Of a DNA stretch of 64,000 bases, positions 16,905 to 27,859 are shown in pieces. Every line of letters begins with the position of its first letter. Positions within the stretch are counted from its first letter, which is position 1. This DNA is from Enterobacter sp. kpr-6 (GTDB lineage Bacteria; Pseudomonadota; Gammaproteobacteria; Enterobacterales; Enterobacteriaceae). The stretch spans positions 482,285 to 546,284 of the forward strand of contig NZ_FOYH01000002.1 in NCBI RefSeq assembly GCF_900116015.1, in the 5' to 3' direction. The notes under the pieces were generated by a model. That model had not been told where the DNA came from. It was given only the letters and a program-made list of their open reading frames with translations, and searched no databases. The position numbers were made by a program, and so were the translations under genes.

Positions 16905-19010
16905 TCAATGCGCGCTCTTCGCCTGCGCCACAATCTGATCCACATTCCCCGGCATCGGTTCGTACGGCGTCTCTTTCGTCGTCACGTTGCGATCTTTCAG
17001 TGCCGCCAGCGCGGTTTTAATCGAGAACACCGCCAGCACCACCACGACCACCATAAAGAAGATCGTCAGGCCTGCATCCAGTCGGTTATTGAACACCAGC
17101 TGGCGCAACTGCGATTCGGTGTACTGCACCGGAATGCTGCCGCTGTCGATCATCCCCTGGAAGCGGTTAGCAATGGCCAGGAAGCCCACTTTGGCATCGG
17201 GGCTGAACGCTTTTTGCCAGCCTGCGGTCAGGGTACAAATCAGCAGCCACGAGGTTGGCAGCAGTGCGACCCAGGCGTAGCGCTGGCGTTTCATCTTGAA
17301 CAGCACCACTGCACAAAGCATCAGCGCCATGCCTGCCAGCATCTGGTTGGCAATCCCGAATAGCGGCCACAGGGTGTTAATGCCGCCGAGCGGATCGACC
17401 ACCCCCTGATGCAGGAAGTAGCCCCATGCCAGCACGCACAACGCCGTCGCCAGCAGGTTCGCCGGTAGCGAATCGGTGCGTTTCAGGCCCGGGTTAATCA
17501 CCCCCAGCAGATCCTGAAGCATAAAGCGCGCCGCACGCGTCCCCGCATCCACCGCCGTCAGAATAAACAGCGCTTCAAACAGAATCGCGAAGTGATACCA
17601 GAACGAGACGTCCATCAGCCCGCCGAGCGCACCGTGCAGGATGTAGGCCATCCCCACCGCCAGCGTCGGCGCACCGCCTGCGCGGGAGATAATCGACTGC
17701 TCGCCCACTTCATTGGCAATATTGGTCAGCGTGTCGGGCGTGATGCTAAAGCCCCAGCCGCTCACCACCTGTGCCGCCGATGCCACCACGTCTGTGGTTC
17801 CGGCAGGTGCCAGCACCGCCATCGGGCTGTTCATCGCAAAGTAAACGCCCGGATCGATGATGCAGGCGGACACCAGCGCCATGATCGCCACGAACGATTC
17901 CATCAGCATGCCGCCATACCCAATCAGGCAGGCCTGATTTTCGTTAGCCAGCATTTTCGGCGTGGTGCCGGAGGCGATCAGCGCGTGGAAGCCCGATACC
18001 GCACCGCAGGCAATGGTGATAAACAGGAACGGGAACAGGTTCCCCGTCCACACCGGGCCGGTGCCGTCGATGAATTTGGTCATCGCAGGCATGGTTAGCG
18101 TCGGTCGCATGATCAGAATGCCAATCGCCAGGCCAATAATGGTGCCGATTTTCAGGAAGGTGGAGAGATAATCGCGCGGGGCCAGCAGCAGCCACACCGG
18201 CAATACCGCCGCCACGAAGCCATAACCCACCAGCATCCAGGTAAGCTGTATGCCGGTAAAGTCAAAGAACGGTGCCCAGGTCGGGCTTTCTGCCACCCAG
18301 CCGCCGGAGATAATTGCAAAAATCAGGAATACCAGGCCGATGACCGACACTTCACCGATGCGCCCCGGACGCAGATAGCGGATATAAATGCCCATGAAAA
18401 TCGCCAGCGGAATGGTAAAGGCGACGGTGTAGGTTCCCCACGGGCTGTGGGTCAGGGCTTTCACCACGATCATCGCCAGCACCGCGAGGATGATCACCAT
18501 GATCATAAAGCAGGCCACCAGCGCGATAACGCCTGCGGTCGGCCCCATTTCCTCTTTGACCAGCTCACCGAGCGAGCGCCCGTCGCGGCGGGTGGAGACG
18601 AACAGCACCATGAAATCCTGCACTGCGCCTGCGAGTACCACGCCCGCGAGGATCCAGATCATCCCCGGCAGGTAGCCCATCTGCGCCGCCAGCACCGGAC
18701 CGACCAGCGGACCGGCTCCGGCAATCGCCGCAAAATGATGACCGAACAGCACTTTTTTATCGGTGGGAACGTAATCCAGCCCGTCGTTATGCCGCACGGC
18801 AGGCGTCATGCGCGTCGCATCCACCGCCAGCACGGTTTTCGCGATGTATTGTCCGTAAAAACGATAGGCAATCAGATAGATACACACCGCTGCGACCACA
18901 ATCCACAGGGCGTTGATCTGTTCACCACGATTGAGAGCGATATAACCGAGAGCAAATGCACCCACGACGGAGAGCACAGCCCAGATGAGGTATTTCCCTG
19001 AGTTGTTCAT
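16905..19010 (-). CDS. cstA: Carbon starvation transporter CstA
   Basis: Inner-membrane protein of 701 residues with many hydrophobic segments (roughly 16-18), matching E. coli CstA, a carbon-starvation-induced peptide/pyruvate transporter. Family blocks seen are RFYGQYIAKTVLAVD, DKKVLFGHHFAAIAGAGPLVGPVLAAQMGYLPG, GAVQDFMVLFVSTRRDGRSLGELVKEEMG and SGFHALIASGTTPKML. CstA is classically CRP-dependent. Upstream I see only a weak possible half-site (TCACA near 19125). ybdD follows after a repeat block. Confidence 0.95.
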   Translation of the reverse strand: MNNSGKYLIWAVLSVVGAFALGYIALNRGEQINALWIVVAAVCIYLIAYRFYGQYIAKTVLAVDATRMTPAVRHNDGLDYVPTDKKVLFGHHFAAIAGAGPLVGPVLAAQMGYLPGMIWILAGVVLAGAVQDFMVLFVSTRRDGRSLGELVKEEMGPTAGVIALVACFMIMVIILAVLAMIVVKALTHSPWGTYTVAFTIPLAIFMGIYIRYLRPGRIGEVSVIGLVFLIFAIISGGWVAESPTWAPFFDFTGIQLTWMLVGYGFVAAVLPVWLLLAPRDYLSTFLKIGTIIGLAIGILIMRPTLTMPAMTKFIDGTGPVWTGNLFPFLFITIACGAVSGFHALIASGTTPKMLANENQACLIGYGGMLMESFVAIMALVSACIIDPGVYFAMNSPMAVLAPAGTTDVVASAAQVVSGWGFSITPDTLTNIANEVGEQSIISRAGGAPTLAVGMAYILHGALGGLMDVSFWYHFAILFEALFILTAVDAGTRAARFMLQDLLGVINPGLKRTDSLPANLLATALCVLAWGYFLHQGVVDPLGGINTLWPLFGIANQMLAGMALMLCAVVLFKMKRQRYAWVALLPTSWLLICTLTAGWQKAFSPDAKVGFLAIANRFQGMIDSGSIPVQYTESQLRQLVFNNRLDAGLTIFFMVVVVVLAVFSIKTALAALKDRNVTTKETPYEPMPGNVDQIVAQAKSAH

Positions 19011-19167
19011 GGTCTAGTTTCCATCAGCGCAGAGGTAAGTTGTTACATTTTGTATCTATAACACTCGCTGTGGATTTAACAACCTGACAACCGGTGAAAA
19101 CAGATCTGCCACCAGCTATTTACATCACATTGTTAAGCCGATCACTTTTGCCTGGTGGCAGTGGGAC
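19011..19167. other. cstA upstream region
   Basis: With the adjoining repeat block this is a gene-free stretch of about 400 bp. The 157 bp next to cstA are moderately AT-rich and must hold its promoter. AATGTGATGTAAATAG on the minus strand (19116-19131) resembles one half of a CRP site, the other half being poor. No open frame here looks real. Confidence 0.4.
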
Positions 19168-19398
19168 ACCCTCACCCCGGCCCTCTCCCTTAGGGAGAGG
19201 GAGACTTAAAGCACCCTCACCCCGACCCTCTCCCTCAGGGAGAAGGGGACTTAAAGCACCCTCACCCCGGCCCTCTCCCTCAGGGAGGGGGGGACTTAAA
19301 GCACCCTCACCCCGGCCCTCTCCCTCAGGAAGGGGGAAAGGCGGGTCTGTGCACAATCTGTTCCCTCTCCCTCAGGGAGAGGGTTAGGGTGAGGGTGA
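19168..19398. repeat. Hairpin-repeat block 5, tandem array of five units
   Basis: Four direct copies of a unit of about 52 bp (CACCCTCACCCCGGCCCTCT, then the inverted half and GACTTAAAG), then one copy in inverted orientation after the accessory motif AAAGGCGGGTCTGTGCACAA. Unit 3 and unit 4 carry stem changes (GGGAGGGGGG, GGAAGGGGGA) that weaken the hairpin. It is the largest block in the window. Confidence 0.92.
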
Positions 19399-19412
19399 AA
19401 CCGTCCCACCCA

Positions 19413-20580
<1,168 letters not shown>

Positions 20581-20581
<1 letters not shown>

Positions 20582-21435
20582 TACTTCACCTCGCGCGACA
20601 GCAGCGCCCACCAGGCGTCAATCGTCGGATTTTTTGCCAGCATCACAAAATCAATGTCGCCGTGCACTTTGCGCCAGCGGGCGGCCAGCGCCATCATGCG
20701 CACCGAATCCAGACCGTAATCGATCAGGTTTTCGTCATCCAGCGGCTCGTCGGATTCGTCGAGCAGCGGCAGGATCACCGCCCGCAGCGCCGCCTTGCTG
20801 CCCGGCACCGATGGCATCAGTTCTTCGGTCATCACCACGCGGCCCGAGCGCCCGGCGACGTAGTTCAGCGCCATCAAATGCTCGTCGCGGGTGAAATCCG
20901 CCAGCGCGTCGGCAACCATAAACGGTTTGATGTCGCGCATAAAAGCGTCGGTGGCGGTGGTCATGCAGCCGATGTGCGCGTACACGCCGGTGATGAGCAG
21001 CTGATTGCGCCCGCTCGCTTTGAGCATCTGCTCAAGCTCAGATCGGTGAAACGCGCTGTAACGCCACTTCACCAGCACGGTGTCGTCTGCGTCCGGGGCC
21101 AGCGCATCGACCACCTTTTGCTCTTCCGGCTTGCGGGTCAGGCCCGGTCCCCACATGTCGTTTAACAGGGCGCGATCGTCGTCGCTCTGATCTTTCGGCT
21201 GGGCGGTGTAATAGACCGGAATATTGTGCTGTTTGCAGAACTGGCGCAGGGCGGCGATGTTGGCGATGACCTGCTCCATCATCGGGCAGTTATCGCCCCA
21301 GAAGTTGATGAAATAGTCCTGCATGTCGTGGATCAGCAGCGCCGCGCGCTCAGGCTCGAAGGCCCAGTTGACTTTGTTCTGCGGGATCTCTGCGGCGACG
21401 GGCAGCGCATAGCCGGTTAATTTTGGGATTGCCAT
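20581..21435 (-). CDS. entB: EntB, isochorismatase / aryl carrier protein
   Basis: Bifunctional protein of 284 residues. The N-terminal isochorismatase domain (residues 1-205; [37 protein letters not shown]) makes 2,3-dihydro-DHB. The C-terminal aryl carrier domain has its phosphopantetheine serine in [14 protein letters not shown], to be loaded by EntD. The start at 21435 ([12 protein letters not shown]) follows GGAG and equals the E. coli start; the longer frame to 21498 is spurious. Confidence 0.97.
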
Positions 21436-21448
21436 TGTTGCTCCTGTA

Positions 21449-23059
21449 TTACGCCTGCGACCTGTCGGCCAGCGCCTGGCGCAGTTTTTTCTTATCAACT
21501 TTACCCACCGGGGTCAGCGGCAGCGCGTCCACGCACTCCACGCGATCCGGCAGTTTAAATTCTGCAACGCCCTGCTCGCGCAAGAAGCGACGGATCTCCA
21601 CCGGGCGCACCGGCTGTTTCACCACCAGATACGCACAGCTTTTCTCCCCGAGCAGGCTGTCTTCCATGCTCACCAGCGCGGCGTGGATCACCGCGTCATG
21701 GCGCAGCAGGAGGTTTTCGATCTCTTCGGCGGCAATTTTCTCGCCGCCCCGGTTGATCTGATCTTTCTCGCGCCCCTGCACGGTGATGTAGCCGTCGGCA
21801 TCGATGGAAATCAGATCCCCTGAGCAGTAAAAACCGCTGGCGTCAAAGGCGCTGGCGTTGTGCTCAGGGCTATTGAAATAGCCGCGGAAGGTGTACGGGC
21901 CGCGTGTCATCAGGCGGCCCACTTCTCCCCGTGGTAACGGATTACCGTCGGCATCGGCCACCCACACTTCATCGTCCGGGGACATCGGACAGCCCTGGGT
22001 GTGATTCACCCGCTCCGGGCCATCATCCAGCCGGGTGTAGTTGACCAGCCCTTCCGCCATGCCGAATACCTGCTGAAGCTGGCAGCCCATCTCCGCCGGA
22101 ATACGCGCGGCGAGCGTGGCTGATAACCGCGCCCCGCCGACCTGCAACAGTTTCAGCGACGCCAGTTGCGCATTGCTGCCCCACTCGCTAATCGCCTGCA
22201 ACCACAGGCTGACCGCAGGTGGCACCAGCGCGGTGACGTTAATCTGGTGTTTTTCAATCAGGCCAAAGCACAGCGTGGCGCTCGGATCGGAGGCCAGCAC
22301 CACCCGGCCCCCGGCGAGAAACACGCCGAGCGCGCCGGGTGAACTCAGCGGGTAGTTATGCGCGGCGGGCAGCGCACAGAGATAGCGGGTGTTTGCATCG
22401 AAGCCGCAGATTTCGTTGCTGCGCAGAACGCTGTAGTAGTAGTCGTTGTGGGTGCGCGGGATCAGCTTCGGCGTGCCGGTGCTGCCGCCGGAAAGCTGGA
22501 AAAACGCCACTTCGTCGGCAGGCGTGGGCGTGGCGATAAAATTCTCTGCCGCACGGTTAATCGCCGCATCCAGCGCGTGCTCGCCGTGGTCGTTACGCAG
22601 CAGAACCACGCGCACGCTTCTGTGTTCAGTGACAAATCCGTTCAGGAATTCGTCATCGTTAAACAGGGTGTGATCGCGATCGGCAATCAACAGCGTCGGG
22701 GCGATTTGCGCGGCGTAGGCGTTCAGTTCGCTGCGCTGATGGCTCGCCAGCGCGTTGACCGGGGCGACGCCCATTTTCAGCAGCGCAAAGAAAGTGATGT
22801 AAAACTCCGCCACGTTGCCAAGCTGCACCAGCGCGGTTTCTCCCCGGCGGATACCCGCAGCGCTCAGGGCGCTGGCAAGGTTGTCGGAAGCCTGGTCAAG
22901 CTGGCGGTAGCTCAGCGTGCGCTCGCCTTCAATGACCGCGGGCGCATCGCTTTGCGCGTGGCGGGTCAGCATGTCGGTCAGAGGCAGATCCTGCCAGTAG
23001 CCTTTTTCACGGTAGCGACGGGCAAATTCGTCGGGCCAGCGGGTAAAGGGGATGGTCAT
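21449..23059 (-). CDS. entE: 2,3-dihydroxybenzoate-AMP ligase EntE
   Basis: Adenylate-forming enzyme of 536 residues, the usual length. It activates 2,3-DHB with ATP and loads it on the EntB carrier domain. Motifs include the P-loop [35 protein letters not shown], the YCSGD adenylation motif and the C-terminal lysine in [14 protein letters not shown]. It lies 13 bp before entB and 9 bp after entC in one operon. Confidence 0.97.
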   Translation of the reverse strand: MTIPFTRWPDEFARRYREKGYWQDLPLTDMLTRHAQSDAPAVIEGERTLSYRQLDQASDNLASALSAAGIRRGETALVQLGNVAEFYITFFALLKMGVAPVNALASHQRSELNAYAAQIAPTLLIADRDHTLFNDDEFLNGFVTEHRSVRVVLLRNDHGEHALDAAINRAAENFIATPTPADEVAFFQLSGGSTGTPKLIPRTHNDYYYSVLRSNEICGFDANTRYLCALPAAHNYPLSSPGALGVFLAGGRVVLASDPSATLCFGLIEKHQINVTALVPPAVSLWLQAISEWGSNAQLASLKLLQVGGARLSATLAARIPAEMGCQLQQVFGMAEGLVNYTRLDDGPERVNHTQGCPMSPDDEVWVADADGNPLPRGEVGRLMTRGPYTFRGYFNSPEHNASAFDASGFYCSGDLISIDADGYITVQGREKDQINRGGEKIAAEEIENLLLRHDAVIHAALVSMEDSLLGEKSCAYLVVKQPVRPVEIRRFLREQGVAEFKLPDRVECVDALPLTPVGKVDKKKLRQALADRSQA

Positions 23060-23068
23060 GAGAAATCC

Positions 23069-24244
23069 TTATTGCAGGCCAAAAACGTTGAGCATGGTGG
23101 AGAGTTTGACGCCGGTTTCGCGCCACTCGGCGGCGGGCGATGAGGCGGGGACAATGCCGGCTCCGGCAAACAGGCGCACGTTGTTTTCGTGCAGGCGGGC
23201 GCAGCGGATCGTCACCACCCATTCGCCGTTGCCCTGATCGTCACACCAGCCGACGATCCCGCCGAACAGTTCGCGGTCAAACGGCTCAAGTTCAGCAATT
23301 GCCCGGCGCGCCGCCTGATGCGGGTATCCGCTCAGGGCCGGGGTCGGGTGCAGCAGGCAGGCCAGCGACAGCGCGTTTTCTGCACCTGCGGCCACGCCGT
23401 CAACCGGGGTGGCTAAGTGCCACAGGGTCGGGGTATTCACCAGTTGCGGCGAGTCCGGCAGCCGCAGTTCACGGCTGCGTGGGGCCAGCACCGCTTTCAT
23501 CGCCTGAGTCACCAGCTCGTGTTCGTGACGATCTTTTTGTGAGGCCAGCAGTTTGTTTCCGGCTTCGCGATCCAGCATGTCATCCGGCTGACGCCGCGCG
23601 GAACCGGCCAGCGGCAGCGAACTAAACTGCTCGCCCTCTTTACGCAGCAGCAGTTCCGGGCTGGCACCCAGCAGCACGCCGCCATCGGGCAGCGGTACGT
23701 GGAAGTTATAGCTCGCCGGGTTTTGCGCAATTAAGCGCTCCAGCAGCGCGCCGCTGTCCACGCGGGCGTTGGTGGTGATATCGATCAGGCGCGAGAGCAC
23801 CACTTTATCGACTTCCGGCGTGGCGGTACGCGCGGCGGCATTCGCCACCATCGCCATAAAGGTCTCCTGCTCCGGGATCGCTTTACGCGCCAGTACGTTT
23901 AACGGCTCGCCACCCTGAAAATAGCGCGCACTTTGCTGCTTCGCGGGGCGGGAGAAGGTTTGCCAGGATTCGGGGATGAACAGCGAAGAAGGCTGCGTGG
24001 TGTCAAACGGGATCGCGCCGACCATGACCGGGCTGGTAATACCGTGCGCTTTTGCCTGCGCAAAGGCGGCGGCCAGTTTGGTCTGAAACGCACTTTGCAG
24101 ATTATCGCCCTCTACCGCAGGCTCGGAAAAACGGGCAAAACAGCCGGATGTGGTAAAGCTTCGGTACGGGGACATCAGGAAAAAGCGATCGGGCGTTAGC
24201 GTTTGCACGGTGTGCTGGATCTCCTCGGCAAGGGACGTATCCAT
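23069..24244 (-). CDS. entC: Isochorismate synthase EntC
   Basis: Chorismate-utilising enzyme of 391 residues, the same length as in E. coli. It converts chorismate to isochorismate, the first step to 2,3-DHB. Conserved blocks are VVLSRLIDITT, FHVPLPDGGVLLGASPELLLR, LHPTPALSGYPHQAARRAI, PFDRELFGGIVGW and RCARLHENNVRLFAGAGIVPAS. It is the first gene of the entCEBAH operon, divergent from fepB across a Fur-box region. Confidence 0.97.
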   Translation of the reverse strand: MDTSLAEEIQHTVQTLTPDRFFLMSPYRSFTTSGCFARFSEPAVEGDNLQSAFQTKLAAAFAQAKAHGITSPVMVGAIPFDTTQPSSLFIPESWQTFSRPAKQQSARYFQGGEPLNVLARKAIPEQETFMAMVANAAARTATPEVDKVVLSRLIDITTNARVDSGALLERLIAQNPASYNFHVPLPDGGVLLGASPELLLRKEGEQFSSLPLAGSARRQPDDMLDREAGNKLLASQKDRHEHELVTQAMKAVLAPRSRELRLPDSPQLVNTPTLWHLATPVDGVAAGAENALSLACLLHPTPALSGYPHQAARRAIAELEPFDRELFGGIVGWCDDQGNGEWVVTIRCARLHENNVRLFAGAGIVPASSPAAEWRETGVKLSTMLNVFGLQ

Positions 24245-24274
24245 ATCATCCTCCTAAAACGGTAAAGCTATTAA

Positions 24275-24293
24275 GAATAATTATCATTTATAT
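24275..24293. promoter_or_regulatory. Fur box, entC/fepB intergenic region
   Basis: GAATAATTATCATTTATAT resembles the 19-bp Fur consensus (GATAATGATAATCATTATC) and lies 31 bases upstream of the entC ATG, placed to repress the ent operon. A second weaker AT-rich site AATGATGAAAATGAGAAGC (24378-24396) lies nearer fepB. Two Fur sites are known in the E. coli counterpart. Confidence 0.7.
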
Positions 24294-24427
24294 TTGGGTC
24301 GGTAAGCTAAGAGTTATTGCCTGCCATGTCAACTCCAGTTAGTGCTTCTTACCGCTAATGCTTGCATCCGCCAGCGCAATGATGAAAATGAGAAGCGTTA
24401 ACCGCAATATAAACAGGACGCGACGCT

Positions 24428-25387
24428 GTGAGATTTTCCCCGTTATCCCTCAAGCCCTTTTTGCTGCTCACTTTTTTAGTTTTCGGATTTTCTTCAACCC
24501 AGGCGGCCGACTGGCCACGTCAGGTTACTGACAGTCGCGGAACGCATACCCTTGATCACAAGCCGATGCGCATTGTTTCCACCAGCGTGACGCTCACCGG
24601 TTCGCTGCTGGCGATTGACGCGCCGGTTGTCGCCAGCGGCGCAACCACGCCGAATAACCGCGTCGCCGACGATCAGGGCTTTTTGCGCCAGTGGGGTGCG
24701 GTGGCCAAAGAGCGCAATGTGGCGCGGCTGTATATTGGCGAGCCGAGCGCCGAAGCCGTCGCCGCGCAGATGCCGGATTTGATTTTGATTAGCGCCACCG
24801 GCGGTGATTCCGCCCTTGCCCTGTACGATCAGCTTTCCGCCATAGCGCCGACGCTGGTGATTAACTACGACGATAAAAGCTGGCAGACGCTGTTAACGCA
24901 GTTAGGCGAGATGACCGGACAGGAAAAGCAGGCAAGCGCGCGGATCGCGGATTTCAGTGAGCAGTTGGCGAAGGTGAAACAGCAGATAACGCAGCCGCCG
25001 CAGCCGGTGAGTGCGCTGGTGTACAACGCGGCGGCGCACAACGCGAATCTGTGGACAAAGGATTCCGCTCAGGGGCAGTTGTTAGAACAGTTAGGCTTTA
25101 CGCTGGCAACGCTGCCTGCAGGCCTGCAAACCAGCCAGAGCCAGGGCAAGCGCCATGATATTGTGCAACTGGGCGGGGAAAACCTGGCCGCCGGGCTGAA
25201 CGGCGAAGCGCTGTTTTTGTTCGCCGGGAATGAGAAAGACGCCGACGCGATTTACGCCAACCCGCTACTGGGCCATCTCAATGCAGTGAAGAATAAGCGC
25301 GTGTATGCGCTGGGCACGGAAACCTTCCGCCTGGATTACTACAGCGCGACGCTTTTGCTTAAGCGGTTTGCGGAATTATTTGGCTGA
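24428..25387 (+). CDS. fepB: Ferric-enterobactin periplasmic binding protein FepB
   Basis: Class III periplasmic binding protein of 319 residues that carries Fe-enterobactin to FepDG. The signal peptide ends near STQAAD. The mature part starts [19 protein letters not shown] and keeps the [19 protein letters not shown] segment almost unchanged from E. coli. The start is a GTG at 24428 after CAGGACGC. It is convergent with entS across a hairpin-repeat block. Confidence 0.97.
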   Translation: MRFSPLSLKPFLLLTFLVFGFSSTQAADWPRQVTDSRGTHTLDHKPMRIVSTSVTLTGSLLAIDAPVVASGATTPNNRVADDQGFLRQWGAVAKERNVARLYIGEPSAEAVAAQMPDLILISATGGDSALALYDQLSAIAPTLVINYDDKSWQTLLTQLGEMTGQEKQASARIADFSEQLAKVKQQITQPPQPVSALVYNAAAHNANLWTKDSAQGQLLEQLGFTLATLPAGLQTSQSQGKRHDIVQLGGENLAAGLNGEALFLFAGNEKDADAIYANPLLGHLNAVKNKRVYALGTETFRLDYYSATLLLKRFAELFG

Positions 25388-25392
25388 GTGTT

Positions 25393-25488
25393 CCCCTCAC
25401 CCCGGCCCTCTCCCCCAGGAGAGGGAGAAAGGCAAGTCCGCGCTCGGATTATCCCCTCTCCCTCAGGGAGAGGGTTAGGGTGAGGGTG
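25393..25488. repeat. Hairpin-repeat block 6
   Basis: Two cores in opposite orientation with the accessory motif AAAGGCAAGTCCGCGCTCGG between them. It lies between convergent fepB and entS and probably serves as a bidirectional transcript end. Confidence 0.9.
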
Positions 25489-25495
25489 TAATTTT

Positions 25496-26740
25496 TTAGT
25501 GTGAGGGTGACACACACTCCCCATTCCTGAACCGTCGCACCTCCGCCAGCACGATCACCAGCACCAGCCCAATCCCCGCCAGCACCCAGCCGCCGACACT
25601 CGCTGACGCCTGCGGCGTCATCAGCGCGCCCATACTGCCCAGCAGCGCCGCGCCAATCGCATCGCCGGTGACGTTCTGCGCCGTCCATAAGCCATTAATC
25701 CGTCCAAGCATCGCCTCCGGGGTTTGCGTCTGGATCAGCGTGTATTGCAGCAGCGAACTCACCGCGCTCAGCCAGCCGAACAGGGCGAGGAAAAACACGC
25801 CGAGCGCCCAGACCGGCATCAGGCTGAACAGCGCAATCGCCACAAACGCGGCCACCGTTGCGCAGAGCATAATCCTGCCCGGCCGCACGCTTTGCGCGAT
25901 GTTGCCGCTGGTCAGTGCGCCAAAGGCGGCACCCAGCGGAACGGCGGCGTACAGCAGGCCGATCTCCGACGCTGACATCTGCCAGTCCACCGCCAGCGCC
26001 GGATAGAGCACGCGCACCGCGCTTGCCATCGTCAGCAGGCCGCCGAGCAGCGCAATACCACCAATCAGCGGGCTGCGGAGTAAAAACTGAAATGCGGCGA
26101 GCAGCGATTTTAGCGGATGCTCGCGCGGTTGCGGCGGCGGCGGCAACTGCGGCAGGCGCAGCAGCGTCAGGGTGGTGATAAACGTGCCCGCCGCTGCCAG
26201 AGCGTAGTTCCACACCACGCCGCCGGAGGCTAACAGCAACCCGCCGATCATCGGCGAGATCACCGAACCGAGGCGCACCGTCAGCATGGTGATCGCCCCC
26301 GCCTGCATTAAATTTTCGCGCCCGACCAGCGCAGGCGTTGCTGCCAGCAGCGCGGTCACCCCCAGCGCGCCGAAAAAGCCGTCCCACAGGCCGAGCAGAT
26401 AAATCGCGGTCAGCGAGGGTTCCGGCAGCGCGGCGTTAATACACAACCCGACAAAACCGATGCCACATGTGCCACGCGCCAGCAGAATTAGACGCTTACG
26501 CTCGTAGCGATCCGCCAGCACTCCGCCGATCATCAGCCCGACAAACATCGCTCCACCGGTGAGCGTCACCGCCAGCCCTACCAGCGCGCTGGAGCCGGTC
26601 ATCGCCTGGATTTGCACCGGGACGCCGACGCCAAGCAGCCCCAGCGACAAAATAGAAATAAAACGGGCGATAAAGACGGCGCGATACGCCGGGTGGGTTT
26701 TCAGCAGGCTCATATTCAGCAGCCAGGATTGTCGGTTCAT
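25496..26740 (-). CDS. entS: Enterobactin exporter EntS
   Basis: Major-facilitator-superfamily exporter of 414 residues with 12 predicted membrane segments. It moves enterobactin across the inner membrane. The N-terminus [20 protein letters not shown] and the cytoplasmic loop [22 protein letters not shown] (motif A-like) are close to E. coli EntS. It is divergent from fepD with a strong Fur box between. Confidence 0.96.
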   Translation of the reverse strand: MNRQSWLLNMSLLKTHPAYRAVFIARFISILSLGLLGVGVPVQIQAMTGSSALVGLAVTLTGGAMFVGLMIGGVLADRYERKRLILLARGTCGIGFVGLCINAALPEPSLTAIYLLGLWDGFFGALGVTALLAATPALVGRENLMQAGAITMLTVRLGSVISPMIGGLLLASGGVVWNYALAAAGTFITTLTLLRLPQLPPPPQPREHPLKSLLAAFQFLLRSPLIGGIALLGGLLTMASAVRVLYPALAVDWQMSASEIGLLYAAVPLGAAFGALTSGNIAQSVRPGRIMLCATVAAFVAIALFSLMPVWALGVFFLALFGWLSAVSSLLQYTLIQTQTPEAMLGRINGLWTAQNVTGDAIGAALLGSMGALMTPQASASVGGWVLAGIGLVLVIVLAEVRRFRNGECVSPSH

Positions 26741-26815
26741 TACAGTGCCTTAATGCGATTTCTCTTACCCTTTTGATGGTCGCACATGCTAACATGCCCG
26801 CATAAGATCGATAAC

Positions 26816-26834
26816 GATAATTACTATCATTATC
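26816..26834. promoter_or_regulatory. Fur box, entS/fepD intergenic region
   Basis: GATAATTACTATCATTATC matches the 19-bp Fur consensus at 16 of 19 positions. It lies 17 bases before the fepD ATG and 75 before entS, so it can control both divergent promoters. Confidence 0.88.
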
Positions 26835-26851
26835 AGCTCAGGGACGCTGTT

Positions 26852-27859
26852 ATGTCTTTTACCCCTCGCCTGGGGCGGCCCGCCGCCGTGACCGGGTTAC
26901 TATTATTGTTGCTCCTCGCCTGCGCGCTCAGTTTACTGATCGGGGCGAAATCCCTGCCCTTTTCCGTCGTCACTGACGCCCTGACGGGCACCTGCCAGAG
27001 CGCCGACTGCACTATCGTGCTGGACGCCCGCCTGCCGCGCACCCTTGCCGGACTGCTCGCGGGCGGCGCGCTGGGCATCGCGGGAGCGCTGATGCAAACG
27101 CTGACCCGCAACCCGCTGGCCGATCCCGGTTTACTGGGCGTGAATGCGGGCGCAAGTTTCGCCATCGTGCTGGGTGCCGCCCTGCTCGGCATCACAACGC
27201 CGGTGGAACAACTGGCGCTGGCCTTTTCCGGCGCGCTTGCCGCCTCGCTGGTGGTGGCCTTTACCGGCAGCGCGGGGGGCGGGCAGTTAAGCCCGGTGCG
27301 TCTGACGCTGGCGGGCGTGGCGCTCGCCGCCGTGCTGGAAGGTTTATCGAGCGGCATCGCCCTGCTTAACCCGGACGTTTACGATCAACTGCGTTTCTGG
27401 CAGGCGGGCTCCCTTGATGTGCGCACCCTGCAAACCCTGAAAATCGTGCTGCTGCCGGTGCTGATTGCCGCAGGCGTGGCCCTGCTGCAAAGCCGCGCGC
27501 TGAATAGCCTGAGTCTCGGCACCGACACCGCCACGGCGCTCGGCAGTAAAGTCGCCCGCACGCAGCTTGTCGGCCTGCTGGCGATCACCGTACTGTGCGG
27601 CAGCGCCACCGCTGTGGTCGGGCCGATTGCGTTTATCGGCCTGATGATGCCGCACATGGCGCGCTGGCTGGTGGGCGCGGATCACCGCTGGTCGCTGCCC
27701 GTCACCCTGCTGGCCACCCCTGCCCTGCTGCTGTTTGCCGATATTCTTGGCCGCCTGCTGGTGCCGGGCGAGCTGCGCGTGTCTGTGGTCAGCGCCTTTA
27801 TTGGTGCGCCCGTGCTGATCCTGCTGGTGCGCCGCCACCGTCGCGGAGGTGGCCTGTGA
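26852..27859 (+). CDS. fepD: Ferric-enterobactin ABC transporter permease FepD
   Basis: FecCD-family inner-membrane permease of 335 residues, about ten membrane segments. Family blocks are LDARLPRTLAGLLAGGALGIAGALMQTLTRNPLADPGLLG and GPIAFIGLMMPHMARWLVG. The ATG at 26852 (MSFTPRLGRP) is chosen; the frame reaches 26786 but that would cover the Fur box. Its stop overlaps the fepG GTG. Confidence 0.96.
   Translation: MSFTPRLGRPAAVTGLLLLLLLACALSLLIGAKSLPFSVVTDALTGTCQSADCTIVLDARLPRTLAGLLAGGALGIAGALMQTLTRNPLADPGLLGVNAGASFAIVLGAALLGITTPVEQLALAFSGALAASLVVAFTGSAGGGQLSPVRLTLAGVALAAVLEGLSSGIALLNPDVYDQLRFWQAGSLDVRTLQTLKIVLLPVLIAAGVALLQSRALNSLSLGTDTATALGSKVARTQLVGLLAITVLCGSATAVVGPIAFIGLMMPHMARWLVGADHRWSLPVTLLATPALLLFADILGRLLVPGELRVSVVSAFIGAPVLILLVRRHRRGGGL

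Noticed and set aside
19094..19398. 97-residue frame with repeated PSPRPSPSGRGGLKA and its antisense counterpart
   Set aside because: It is only the translation of the tandem hairpin repeats; no ribosome-binding site and no relation to a protein family.
19168..19398. Possible CRISPR array
   Set aside because: Units are about 52 bp with a self-complementary core and almost no unique spacer; the same units occur in nine other places. No cas genes.
27595..27855. Upstream extension of the fepG frame
   Set aside because: It lies inside fepD in another frame; the GTG at 27856 with a GTGA overlap fits the family start.
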